A DNA stretch of 64,000 nt from Hyphomicrobiales bacterium (GTDB lineage Bacteria; Pseudomonadota; Alphaproteobacteria; Rhizobiales; Rhizobiaceae): assembly GCA_900472625.1 (NCBI GenBank), contig UCIT01000022.1, forward strand, positions 16,626 to 80,625, read 5' to 3'. The first letter of the stretch is position 1, and each line of letters starts with the position of its first letter. The notes under the pieces were generated by a model. The model ran no database searches. It worked only from the letters and a program-made list of their open reading frames with translations, and was not told the origin of the DNA. Below are positions 56,340 through 64,000 of the stretch, piece after piece. The position numbers and the translations under genes are program-made.

Positions 56340-57122
56340 ATGAGTTTGCCGTTTCAACTTGCCGCCTGCGCGGAAATGATCTGGCGCGACCGCCCGATCG
56401 AGTGGCGTGCCTCGCGGCTGAAGGAGATGGGTTTCGGCGTCGGGCTGTGGAACTGGCCCGAGCATGATCTTGCGAAGCTCGAAGCTACAGGCGCGACCTT
56501 CACCATCATGAACGGGTATCTTGCCGGCCGCCTGACAGACGACGAGGGCGCGGCGGAATTGCTGAAAACCGCGCGCGAGACCGCCAAGGTCGGCAAGCGC
56601 CTCGGCGTCCAGCGTCTCAACCTGCATGGAACCGGTCTCGGCGACGGTGGCCTGCCGGTGCAGCCGATCGAGGTGGTGACCGGTCCGATGTGGCTGAAGG
56701 CGCGCGACATGCTTTGCCGGATCGTTGATTTGGCCGAAGAGGAGGACGTGACTTTCACGCTCGAAAACCTCAATCTCCCGGTTGATCACCCCGGCGTACC
56801 GTTCGGCCGGGCCGAGGATACGCTGGCGCTGGTCGCCAGCGTCGATCATCCGCGCCTGCGGCTCAATCTCGATCTCTACCACGCCCAGATCGGCGAGGGG
56901 AACCTGATCGAGCTTTGCCGAAAGAGCCTGCCGTGGATTGGCGAAATCCAGGTCGCCGACGTCCCCGGCCGCATGGAGCCGGGAACGGGCGAGGTCAACT
57001 GGAAGGGCATCGCGCGGGCGCTGAAAGCGATGGGCTATGCCGGTCCGGTTGGCATGGAGGCGTTCGCGTCGGGCGATCCGGAGCTGGCGCTCGCGGCATT
57101 TCGCGAGGCGTTTACTGTATAG
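56340..57122 (+). CDS. Hydroxypyruvate isomerase-like TIM-barrel protein
   Basis: 260 residues, the length of Hyi/OtnI enzymes. Two metal/catalytic glutamates are in place, E142 (TLENLN) and E240 (VGMEAFASG), with GEIQVADVPGRMEPGTGE between them. Relatives isomerise hydroxypyruvate and tartronate semialdehyde or sugar-acid products. GGAGG precedes the ATG. It is monocistronic and convergent with the sulfatase gene after 7 bp, so the pathway context is missing. Confidence 0.82.
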   Translation: MSLPFQLAACAEMIWRDRPIEWRASRLKEMGFGVGLWNWPEHDLAKLEATGATFTIMNGYLAGRLTDDEGAAELLKTARETAKVGKRLGVQRLNLHGTGLGDGGLPVQPIEVVTGPMWLKARDMLCRIVDLAEEEDVTFTLENLNLPVDHPGVPFGRAEDTLALVASVDHPRLRLNLDLYHAQIGEGNLIELCRKSLPWIGEIQVADVPGRMEPGTGEVNWKGIARALKAMGYAGPVGMEAFASGDPELALAAFREAFTV

Positions 57123-57129
57123 GCCTCGC

Positions 57130-58785
57130 CTACTGCGGCGCCAGTGTTTCCAGTTCCTTGAGCCTGTTGAGCGCCGCTTGTTGTCGCAACATGCCGTAGT
57201 TGATGTTGCTGGCGTTGAGCGTGCTGCCGCCCTGGGACGGGAACTGATCGAAATCGGCGAAGAACTCCTTGAGCTTCCCTTGTATGGGCACGAGCAGCCA
57301 CATGTTTCGCGCCAGGAACTCGATGGCGCCCCCGCCTTCCTCCAGCCCCCGTTCGTAGGGGTCCATTCGCAGGTTGGCGATCAGCGCCCATGCCGGGGCC
57401 TCGCGCACGCCGGTGGCGATGTTGCCATGCGCTACGGCGAAACTCAGCTTCCAGTCGTTCCAGCGGATGGCGTTGAGATTTCCGCCTTGGTCGAAATAGT
57501 AGACCGTATCGCGTGGTGGCTCCTTCGATTCGGCCTTGAGGAGAGACGTCAGGTCATAGCCGTCTAGATGGACCTTGAAGTTCTTTCCGTTGGCCGCGAA
57601 GCCGGTCTTCATCTGCTCCTTGAGATCGGGGATACCCGCCGCTGCAGCAAAGGTCGGCATCCAGTCCATCAGCGTGACGATCTCGTTGACCTGGGTGCCC
57701 GGCTTCACCACGCCCGGCCAGCGCACCATCATCGGAATGCGGAAACCGCCTTCCCATGTCGTGCCCTTTTCGCCGTGAAACGGCGTCATTGCGCCATCCG
57801 GCCAAAGGGCGATCTCGGCGCCGTTGTCGGTGGTGTAGAGAACGATGGTGTTGTCGGCGATGCCGAGGTCGTCGAGCTGTTTCAGCAGTTCGCCGACCAT
57901 GCCGTCATGCTCGACCATGCCATCGGCATGGATGCCCTTGCCGGTCTTGCCCTCGGAATCGGGTTTCAGGTGGGTGAAGATGTGCATGCGCGTCGCGTTG
58001 AACCAGACGAAGAAGGGTTTGTCGGCCTTGTGCTGCCGGTCGATAAAATCCTTTGCCGCTGTCAGGAATTCCTCGTCGACCGTTTCCATGCGCTTGGTCG
58101 TCAGCGGGCCGGTGTCCTCGATCTTGCCGTCGGCCTTGGAATGGATGACGCCGCGCGGGCCGAACTTCTTCCTGAACTCCGGGTCCTTCGGATAGAAGTA
58201 GCCTTCCGGCTCCTCCTCGGCGTTCAGATGGTAGAGATTGCCGAAAAATTCGTCGAAGCCATGATTGGTCGGAAGATGCTCGTCGCGATCGCCGAGATGG
58301 TTCTTGCCGAACTGCCCGGTGGCATAGCCTTGCGTCTTCATGACGTCGGCGATGGTCGGCATCCACTCCTGGATGCCATGAGGATCGCCGGGCATGCCGA
58401 TCGTCAGAAGTCCGGTGCGAAACGGCTCCTGGCCGAGAATGAACGAGGCGCGGCCGGCCGTGCAGCTTTGCTGGCCATAGCTGTCGGTGAAAATCGCGCC
58501 TTCGGCGGCTATGCGATCGATGTTCGGGGTGCGGTAGCCCATGAGGCCCATGGTGTAGGCGCTGATCTGCGGAACGCCGATGTCGTCGCCGAAGATCACC
58601 AGGATGTTGGGTTTGCCGGTCGCCGCCGGCGTCGTTGCCGCCTGCGCCCGGGCAGCGGTCGCGCCGACGACGTTGGCTGCTGCCATGGCGCCGGCTGCGA
58701 ATGCAGTCGAGCCGATCAACAGATTTCGACGCGTGACGCTCTTTGCGTCGGCGCCAGATGTTTCTTGAAGCGTGTCGGGGATCAT
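57130..58785 (-). CDS. Tat-exported arylsulfatase
   Basis: Sulfatase of 551 residues. A twin-arginine signal (SVTRRNLLIGSTAFAAG, RR at 19-20) predicts folded export to the periplasm. The sulfatase core has metal-binding D67-D68 (VIFGDDIG) and the formylglycine motif C108-T-A-G-R, which needs oxidation of Cys108 by a formylglycine-generating enzyme not seen nearby. TTDNGAE and the GEKGTTWEGGFRIPMMVRWPG segment are typical of arylsulfatases. GGGAG lies 9 nt before ATG 58785. Substrate unknown; sulfate scavenging or sulfated-glycan use are the usual roles. Confidence 0.9.
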   Translation of the reverse strand: MIPDTLQETSGADAKSVTRRNLLIGSTAFAAGAMAAANVVGATAARAQAATTPAATGKPNILVIFGDDIGVPQISAYTMGLMGYRTPNIDRIAAEGAIFTDSYGQQSCTAGRASFILGQEPFRTGLLTIGMPGDPHGIQEWMPTIADVMKTQGYATGQFGKNHLGDRDEHLPTNHGFDEFFGNLYHLNAEEEPEGYFYPKDPEFRKKFGPRGVIHSKADGKIEDTGPLTTKRMETVDEEFLTAAKDFIDRQHKADKPFFVWFNATRMHIFTHLKPDSEGKTGKGIHADGMVEHDGMVGELLKQLDDLGIADNTIVLYTTDNGAEIALWPDGAMTPFHGEKGTTWEGGFRIPMMVRWPGVVKPGTQVNEIVTLMDWMPTFAAAAGIPDLKEQMKTGFAANGKNFKVHLDGYDLTSLLKAESKEPPRDTVYYFDQGGNLNAIRWNDWKLSFAVAHGNIATGVREAPAWALIANLRMDPYERGLEEGGGAIEFLARNMWLLVPIQGKLKEFFADFDQFPSQGGSTLNASNINYGMLRQQAALNRLKELETLAPQ

Positions 58786-59012
58786 TTCGCATGTCTCCCA
58801 TTGAGGATTGGGCCGACGATCCTCGGCCACGGTGAGATGAGCTGCGGACACGAAGAAGTTGCACGGCGGGCGGCCGCCGGTAAGTACGTTACGGTAAAAC
58901 GGGATGTAGGTTACAAAAGTCGGAGAACCGTTTCTGCGCCATCGCAGGGCTTATGGCGGGACATGCGGGTGAGGTGAAAAATAGAGCAGACCGATGGCCC
59001 GCATGACCGCGA

Positions 59013-60044
59013 TCAGCGGTTCTTTGCGTTACGGGACGGGCCTGACACCGAGTTGCGAACCACCAGATCCGGGCGCAGCAGGATTTCGGTCTCGGTCGGC
59101 TGGCCGTCGCCAAGAAATTCCAGGAGCAGCGCCATCGCCTGTTTGCCGATCGCGGTGCGCGGCTGGCGGATTGTCGTCAGCGGCGGTGACATGAACGTTG
59201 CCTGCGGGATGTCGTCGAAGCCGGTGACGGAGAAGTCTCGGGGGATGTCGTAGCCGCGGGCGTTGAGGCCGATCATCACGCCGATGGCCGTCTGGTCGTT
59301 GACGCACATGAAGGCTGTCGGCAGCGTGTCGCGCATGAAGAGCTGTTCGACGGCGTGGCGGCCGCTTTCGAGCGTGCCGTCGCCCTCGAGGATGATGCGC
59401 TGGCTGTTCGCGACGCCGGCGGCGTCCAGTCCGTCGTCATAGCCCTGGCGGCGTCTGGAATAGGCAAGACGTGTCTTGCTGTCGCCGATGAAGGCAATCT
59501 TGCGGTGGCCTTCGGCGATCAGCAGGTCAGCCATTTTGCGGGCGCCCTCGGTATCGTCGACGCCGACATACGGAATGCCGCCATTGAACACCGGTTCGAA
59601 GACGCCGACGCTGGGCGGAAGCCTTGCCGTCATGGTTTGGTGGCCGAAGGGCAGGATGCCGGTAAAGAGAATTAATCCCGCCGCTTGGTTTGAATTTAGA
59701 AATTTGAGATATTCGAGGCCGCGCTGGGCGTCATTCTGCGTGTGGCCGATGAGAATGCCGTAGCCATGGGCGCGGGCCTCGTTCTCCAGGCCGATCAGGA
59801 TGTTGGAAAAATTGGGGTCGCCGATGTCGGGAGCCACAACCAGGATCATGTTGGACCGGCCAAGACGCAGGCTGCGGGCCATGGCGTTCGTGGTGTATCC
59901 CGTGATGGCAATCGCCTGGTTCACCTTCAGCCGCGTCGAGTTGGCGACCTTCTCCGGCGTGTGGATCGCGCGCGACACGGTCGCGATCGACACTTCGGCG
60001 ATCCGGGCAACGTCTTCGATGGTGGCGGGCGATGAATTCGACAC
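59013..60044 (-). CDS. LacI family transcriptional regulator
   Basis: 343 residues, GTG start. The HTH is TIEDVARIAEVSIATVSRAIH and the effector domain runs from about 64 to 335 (ILVVAPDIGDPNFSNILIGL, MCVNDQTAIGVMIGL). It is divergent from a sugar ABC operon, with two adjacent perfect 16-bp palindromes between them (60137-60173), so it very probably represses that operon. The downstream sulfatase is on the same strand but 227 bp away and may have its own promoter. Confidence 0.92.
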   Translation of the reverse strand: MSNSSPATIEDVARIAEVSIATVSRAIHTPEKVANSTRLKVNQAIAITGYTTNAMARSLRLGRSNMILVVAPDIGDPNFSNILIGLENEARAHGYGILIGHTQNDAQRGLEYLKFLNSNQAAGLILFTGILPFGHQTMTARLPPSVGVFEPVFNGGIPYVGVDDTEGARKMADLLIAEGHRKIAFIGDSKTRLAYSRRRQGYDDGLDAAGVANSQRIILEGDGTLESGRHAVEQLFMRDTLPTAFMCVNDQTAIGVMIGLNARGYDIPRDFSVTGFDDIPQATFMSPPLTTIRQPRTAIGKQAMALLLEFLGDGQPTETEILLRPDLVVRNSVSGPSRNAKNR

Positions 60045-60136
60045 TGCGTCCTGCCTTGAGGCTCAATTCGCGGCGACACTACACAGACTGCGTCTTACGT
60101 CAAAGGGCGAAGCCGCGACATGTCTGTAAATCAACG

Positions 60137-60173
60137 ATGTAAACCTTTACATACCACATGTAAAGGTTTACAT
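60137..60173. promoter_or_regulatory. Tandem LacI-type operators
   Basis: ATGTAAACCTTTACAT (60137-60152) and ATGTAAAGGTTTACAT (60158-60173), 5 bp apart. Each is a palindrome with 7-bp perfect arms, and the two are exact reverse complements, giving a 37-bp symmetric block ending 38 bp before the ABC ATPase ATG. Confidence 0.8.
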
Positions 60174-60211
60174 AGGGCTCAAGCGGGTGGGAGTCCGCAG
60201 TGGAGGATATC

Positions 60212-61735
60212 ATGAGTTCGGAGACTGTCCAGGCGGCGCCGGTGGTGTTGTCGGCCCGGCGCATATGCAAGTCCTTCAATGGCGTGCAGGTGCTGTTCAG
60301 CGTCAATTTCGAGCTTCGCGCCGGTGAAATCCATGCGCTGATGGGCGAAAACGGTGCCGGAAAATCGACGCTGGTCAAGGTGATGTCCGGTTTCGAGCAG
60401 CCGACGTCTGGCGAAATCGTTTTTGACGGCCAGCCGATCGTGCTGCCGCCGAATGGCGCTGCCGAAGCGCTCGGCATCGTCATCATTCACCAGGAATTCA
60501 ATCTCGCCGAACATCTGACCGTAGCCGAAAGCCTGTTTCTCGGCCGCGAGGTCACCCGTTTCGGCGTGCTCGACCGCAAGTTCATGCGCGCCGAGACCCG
60601 CAAGGCGCTCGATCTTCTCGGCTCGCATGTCGACGAGAACGCACTGATCAGCACGCTGTCGATTGCCGACAAGCAGATGGTGGAGATCGCCAAGGCGATC
60701 AGCCGTGACGCTCGCGTGGTGTTCATGGACGAGCCGACGGCGGTGCTGTCGCGCGAGGAAACCAACTTCCTGTTCAAACAGGTGCGCAAGCTGCGCGACA
60801 AGGGCACGAGCTTCGTGTTCGTGTCGCACAAGCTCGACGAGGTCATGGAACTGACCGACAGGGTGACGGTGCTGCGCGATGGCCAGTGGGTGAAGACGGC
60901 GCCGACCGCGCTGCTCGATGGCGAGTCGATCGCGCAGCTGATGGTCGGCCGCGAGCTTTCCAGCCTCTATCCGACCAAGAACGAGCCTAATGTCGACGAG
61001 GAGATCGTGCTCAAGGTCGAGGGTGTCTCGACCGGCTATGTTCAGGACGCCAGCTTCGAGGTGCGCAAGGGCGAGATCATCGGCTTTTCCGGCATGATCG
61101 GCTCTGGGCGTACGGAACTGATGGAGGCGATCGCAGGTCTGCGCGGGCGCACGTCCGGCGAGGTGACGATCCACGGCGACAGCGTTCCCTCCGGCGACGT
61201 GCACGCGGCCAATCGCGCCGGGCTCGCCTACATGACCAAGGATCGCAAGCACAAGGGTCTGCTGCTCGGCTCCAACATGATGGCGAACCTGACGCTGCAG
61301 TCGCTCGACCAGCATTCGCGCCACGGCTATCTCAGCCCCAACAGCGAGGCGGCGGCGCTGGCCAAGGCGCGGCGACGCTTCGATATCCGCGTGCGCGACG
61401 CCAATATCGTTGCCGGACGCATGTCGGGTGGCAACCAGCAGAAGCTCCTGCTCGCCAAGGTGATGGAAACCGAACCCGATATCATCATCATCGACGAGCC
61501 GACCCGCGGCATCGATGTCGGCACCAAGCAGCAGATCTATCATTTCATCTCGGCGCTCGCCCGCGACGGCCGCTCGATCATCGTCGTCTCCTCGGAGATG
61601 CCGGAGGTGATCGGGCTCTGCACCCGCGTGGCCGTCATGCGCGAGGGGCGGATCGTCGGCGTGCTGGAGGGCGACGAGATCTCCGAACAGGAGATCATGC
61701 GCTACGCTGCAGGGCTGAAGAAGAAGGCTGCCTGA
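60212..61735 (+). CDS. Sugar ABC transporter ATPase (RbsA/XylG-like, two NBDs)
   Basis: Double-domain ATPase of 507 residues for a CUT2-type sugar importer. The first Walker A is GENGAGKST (45-53), its signature-type motif is LSIADKQMVEIAKA, and Walker B is VVFMDEPTAVLS. The second domain has a degenerate Walker A (GMIGSGRTE), signature MSGGNQQK and Walker B IIIIDEPTRGIDVG. This asymmetry is normal for RbsA relatives. ATG 60212 follows GGAGG at 5 nt. First gene of a three-gene operon under the divergent LacI regulator. Confidence 0.93.
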   Translation: MSSETVQAAPVVLSARRICKSFNGVQVLFSVNFELRAGEIHALMGENGAGKSTLVKVMSGFEQPTSGEIVFDGQPIVLPPNGAAEALGIVIIHQEFNLAEHLTVAESLFLGREVTRFGVLDRKFMRAETRKALDLLGSHVDENALISTLSIADKQMVEIAKAISRDARVVFMDEPTAVLSREETNFLFKQVRKLRDKGTSFVFVSHKLDEVMELTDRVTVLRDGQWVKTAPTALLDGESIAQLMVGRELSSLYPTKNEPNVDEEIVLKVEGVSTGYVQDASFEVRKGEIIGFSGMIGSGRTELMEAIAGLRGRTSGEVTIHGDSVPSGDVHAANRAGLAYMTKDRKHKGLLLGSNMMANLTLQSLDQHSRHGYLSPNSEAAALAKARRRFDIRVRDANIVAGRMSGGNQQKLLLAKVMETEPDIIIIDEPTRGIDVGTKQQIYHFISALARDGRSIIVVSSEMPEVIGLCTRVAVMREGRIVGVLEGDEISEQEIMRYAAGLKKKAA

Positions 61736-61828
61736 GGCGGTCGATGGGAACACGCCGCTCACGGGGCGGAACGATTTATGCGATGCCGGCAGGTGGAGCT
61801 GAGGCATGACGGGAGGATGGCATTGGAC

Positions 61829-62830
61829 ATGAGCATGAATGAGGAGACCAGGGAGATCAGGCGGCGTTCCTGGCGGGATATCGATCTGAGGGCGGTCGCG
61901 CCGTTCGCGGCCCTTGCGCTGCTTCTGGTCGTCGGCGCGCTGGTCAACCCGAATTTCATCGGCATCACCAACCTCGCCAACGTCGCCACCCGCAGCGCCT
62001 TCATCGCCATCATCGCGGTCGGTGCCACTTTCGTCATCTCGTCGGGCGATCTCGATCTGTCTGTTGGTTCGATGGTGGCCTTTGTCGCCAGCCTGATGAT
62101 CCTGCTGATGAATTCCGGCATCATCGCCAATCCGGTGCTGATGCTTGTCGTCGCGGTTGTCTTCACCATCGTCGCCGGCGCGCTCTGCGGCCTCGCCAAC
62201 GGGCTGATCACCACGCTTGGGAAGATCGAGCCGTTCATCGCCACGCTTGGCACCATGGGTATCTATCGCGGCCTGACGACGTGGCTGTCACAGGGCGGGG
62301 CGATCACGCTGCGCTCGGCCGAGCAGCAGGCGCTCTATCGCCCGGTCTATTTCGGCTCGATCGCCGGCATTCCGGTGCCGATCGTGGTCATTCTCGCCGT
62401 CACCGCCGTTGCCGCCTTCATTCTCTATCGCACCCGCTATGGCCGCCATGTGGTCGCCGTCGGATCGAACCGCGATGTGGCGCGCTATTCCGGCATCGCC
62501 GTCAACAAGGTACGCACCATTGCCTTCGTCATCCAGGGGCTCTGCGTGGCCATTGCCGTGCTGCTCTATGTGCCGCGCCTCGGTTCCACGTCGGCTACCA
62601 CGGGCATCCTGTGGGAACTGCAGGCGATCACCGCTGTCGTCGTCGGCGGCACTGCCTTGAAGGGCGGGGCGGGGCGTGTGTGGGGTACGATCTGTGGTGC
62701 CTTCATTCTGGAGCTCGTCGGCAACATCATGCTGCTGTCGAACTTCATCTCGGAATATCTGATCGGCGCCATCCAGGGCTCGATCATCATCATCGCCATG
62801 CTCGTGCAGCGGTCGCTGGCGCGCAGGTAA
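61829..62830 (+). CDS. Sugar ABC transporter permease (RbsC/XylH-like)
   Basis: Inner-membrane channel of 333 residues with eight or more hydrophobic segments. CUT2 motifs include ATFVISSGDLDLSVGSMVAF and GGTALKGGAGRVWGT. ATG 61829 is 12 nt after GGGAGG; ATG 61817 touches the ribosome-binding site and TTG 61823 is also possible. It works as a homodimer with the RbsA-like ATPase. Confidence 0.92.
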   Translation: MSMNEETREIRRRSWRDIDLRAVAPFAALALLLVVGALVNPNFIGITNLANVATRSAFIAIIAVGATFVISSGDLDLSVGSMVAFVASLMILLMNSGIIANPVLMLVVAVVFTIVAGALCGLANGLITTLGKIEPFIATLGTMGIYRGLTTWLSQGGAITLRSAEQQALYRPVYFGSIAGIPVPIVVILAVTAVAAFILYRTRYGRHVVAVGSNRDVARYSGIAVNKVRTIAFVIQGLCVAIAVLLYVPRLGSTSATTGILWELQAITAVVVGGTALKGGAGRVWGTICGAFILELVGNIMLLSNFISEYLIGAIQGSIIIIAMLVQRSLARR

Positions 62831-62906
62831 AGGGATTGGCTGGGTCGACGGGGCGCCCCAGCCTGGAGGTAGGAAAGCCCTGACATTCAATGGGAGGAGA
62901 ATAGAC

Positions 62907-63854
62907 ATGCGTAAGACAATGTTCAGCCTGGCGATCCTGACGGCGGCTCTGCTCGCCGGTGTCGCGCAGGCGGCGGACAAGAAGACCATCGGCGTATCGA
63001 TCCCGGCCGCCGACCACGGCTGGACCTCCGGCGTGGTGTTCCATGCCGAGCGCGTCGCCAAGCTTCTGATGGCCGAGCACCCCGATCTCACCGTCATCGT
63101 CAAGACCTCGCCGGATGCGGCGAGCCAGGCGAACGCGGTGCAGGATCTGGCGACCCAGGGCATCGATGCCCTCGTCATCCTGCCGTCGGATCCGGATCCG
63201 CTGGTCAACGCCATCAAGGAAGTCAAGGACAAGGGCACCTTCGTGGCGCTGGTCGACCGTGCACCGAGCACCAACGACGATTCCGTCCGCGACATCTACA
63301 TCGCCGGCAACAATCCGGCGCTCGGCGAAGTCGCCGGCAAGTATATCAAGGACACGACGCCGGACGCACAGGTCGTCGTCATCCGCGGCCTGCCGATCCC
63401 CATCGATCAGCAGCGCCAGGACGGCTTCGACAAGGGCATCGCCGGCTCCAACGTCAAGGTTCTTGATCGCCAGTTCGGCAACTGGAACCGCGACGACGCC
63501 TTCAAGGTGATGCAGGACTACCTGACCAAGTACCCGAAGATCGACGTGGTCTGGTGCCAGGACGACGACATGGCCGTCGGCGTGCTGCAGGCGATCGAGC
63601 AGGCCAAGCGCACCGACATCCAGTATGTCGTGGCCGGCGCCGGCTCCAAGGACATGGTCAAGAAGGTCATGGACGGCGACAAGCTGATCCCGGTCGACGT
63701 TCTCTATCCGCCGGCGATGGTTGGTACCGCGATGGAGCTCACCGCTGCTTCGCTCTACGACCAGGTCCCTGTTCGCGGCACCTACATCCTCGACGCAACG
63801 CTGGTGACGAAGGACAACGCCAAGGACTTCTACTTCCCGGATTCGCCGTTCTGA
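62907..63854 (+). CDS. Sugar ABC transporter substrate-binding protein (RbsB-like)
   Basis: Periplasmic binding protein, 315 residues. A signal peptide with cleavage after AQA (about residue 22) precedes ADKKTIGVSIPAADHGWTSG. Sugar-contact segments typical of cluster-B proteins are DLATQGIDALVILPSDPDPL, LVDRAPS and WCQDDDMAVGVLQAIE. GGGAGGAGAA precedes the ATG. Binding protein last, after ATPase and permease, is common in CUT2 operons. The ligand is unknown; a pentose or hexose is likely. Confidence 0.92.
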   Translation: MRKTMFSLAILTAALLAGVAQAADKKTIGVSIPAADHGWTSGVVFHAERVAKLLMAEHPDLTVIVKTSPDAASQANAVQDLATQGIDALVILPSDPDPLVNAIKEVKDKGTFVALVDRAPSTNDDSVRDIYIAGNNPALGEVAGKYIKDTTPDAQVVVIRGLPIPIDQQRQDGFDKGIAGSNVKVLDRQFGNWNRDDAFKVMQDYLTKYPKIDVVWCQDDDMAVGVLQAIEQAKRTDIQYVVAGAGSKDMVKKVMDGDKLIPVDVLYPPAMVGTAMELTAASLYDQVPVRGTYILDATLVTKDNAKDFYFPDSPF

Positions 63855-63867
63855 TATTGAAATGGTG

Positions 63868-63900
63868 GGACAGGGGGTGGATGGGTACCACCCTCTGTCC
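63868..63900 (+). terminator. Hairpin after the sugar-binding protein gene
   Basis: A 13-bp stem GGACAGGGGGTGG/CCACCCTCTGTCC (one G-T pair) with a 7-nt loop, 14 bp past the stop codon. It partly overlaps the left arm of the MITE-like repeat. No T-run follows, so it may stabilise the mRNA end instead of terminating. Confidence 0.45.
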
Positions 63901-64000
63901 TGCTGGACATCTCCCCCCTCAAGCGGGGAGATCGATTCGTGGTTGGGTTTACGCCAAACAATGAAGGTTGGAGCGAGCGAGTGCGCCCAGCCGATCTCCC
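63887..64000. mobile_element. MITE-like element, copy 2, cut by the right window edge
   Basis: The left arm 63887-63932 matches the arms of 28273-28422 (CATCTCCCCCCTCAAG and flanks). The core, with CGCCAAACAATG and GGAGCGAGCGAG, matches the reverse complement of the other copy's core. The right arm begins at 63994 (ATCTCCC) and runs out of the window. It lies after the CUT2 sugar operon. Confidence 0.6.

Overview
The window looks like chromosomal DNA of a rhizobial alphaproteobacterium (Rhizobium/Agrobacterium/Ensifer type). The evidence is high-GC coding sequence, a smoEFGK-mtlK polyol operon, small palindromic intergenic mosaic repeats, EcfG-like promoter motifs, DUF3422/DUF2244/DUF1345 proteins, and a class II lysS next to gltX. 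I found no rRNA, tRNA, CRISPR array, insertion sequence or prophage. Genus and species cannot be fixed from the sequence alone.

Layout. 1-5.7 kb: the 3' part of an RND efflux permease, convergent with a ROK sugar kinase and an OmpR/histidine-kinase pair. 5.9-15.0 kb: a polyol uptake and oxidation operon (smoC regulator, smoE-F-G-K ABC transporter, mtlK, a HAD phosphatase and an FGGY kinase), closed by an opposing RpiR-type regulator. 16-25 kb: housekeeping and stress genes (CysZ-like protein, nth, DUF2244, Ada-like alkyl repair protein, ppk2, DUF3422, DoxX, a SorC-type regulator and transaldolase). 25-33 kb: a LysR regulator and a putrescine-type ABC transporter ending in gamma-aminobutyraldehyde dehydrogenase, then a 57-residue DUF1328 protein. 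33-46 kb: a class III cyclase, DUF1345, a DHRS6-like SDR, lysS, gltX, an SLC13 permease, two small ORFs, an MFS carrier, DUF4239, glutathione peroxidase and TerC. 46-50 kb: TetR divergent from an EmrAB-type pump, then an alpha/beta hydrolase. 50-54 kb: LacI regulator, xylB, xylA. 54-64 kb: Pit phosphate transporter, a hydroxypyruvate-isomerase-like protein, a Tat-exported sulfatase, and a LacI regulator divergent from a ribose/xylose-type ABC transporter.

The theme is uptake and first-step catabolism of sugars, polyols and amines. Each module carries its own regulator, and several have a recognisable operator. The smo operon would take up mannitol or sorbitol, and MtlK would oxidise mannitol to fructose. 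XylA and XylB would convert xylose to xylulose 5-phosphate, which transaldolase can help feed into central metabolism. The amine operon would import putrescine and oxidise its aldehyde.

The strongest non-coding signals are: a 78-nt structured leader that buries the ribosome-binding site of terC; two adjacent perfect 16-bp palindromes in front of the sugar ABC operon; EcfG-like promoters (GGAAC-N16/17-CGTY) before tal and the DUF1328 gene; a TGAGCAAA motif repeated around the smoC-smoE junction; three palindromes between tetR and the emrA-like gene; and a 150-bp MITE-like element with 45-bp inverted arms, present once complete and once cut by the right window edge. No wholly new gene system stands out; novelty is most likely in these regulatory sites, above all the terC leader.
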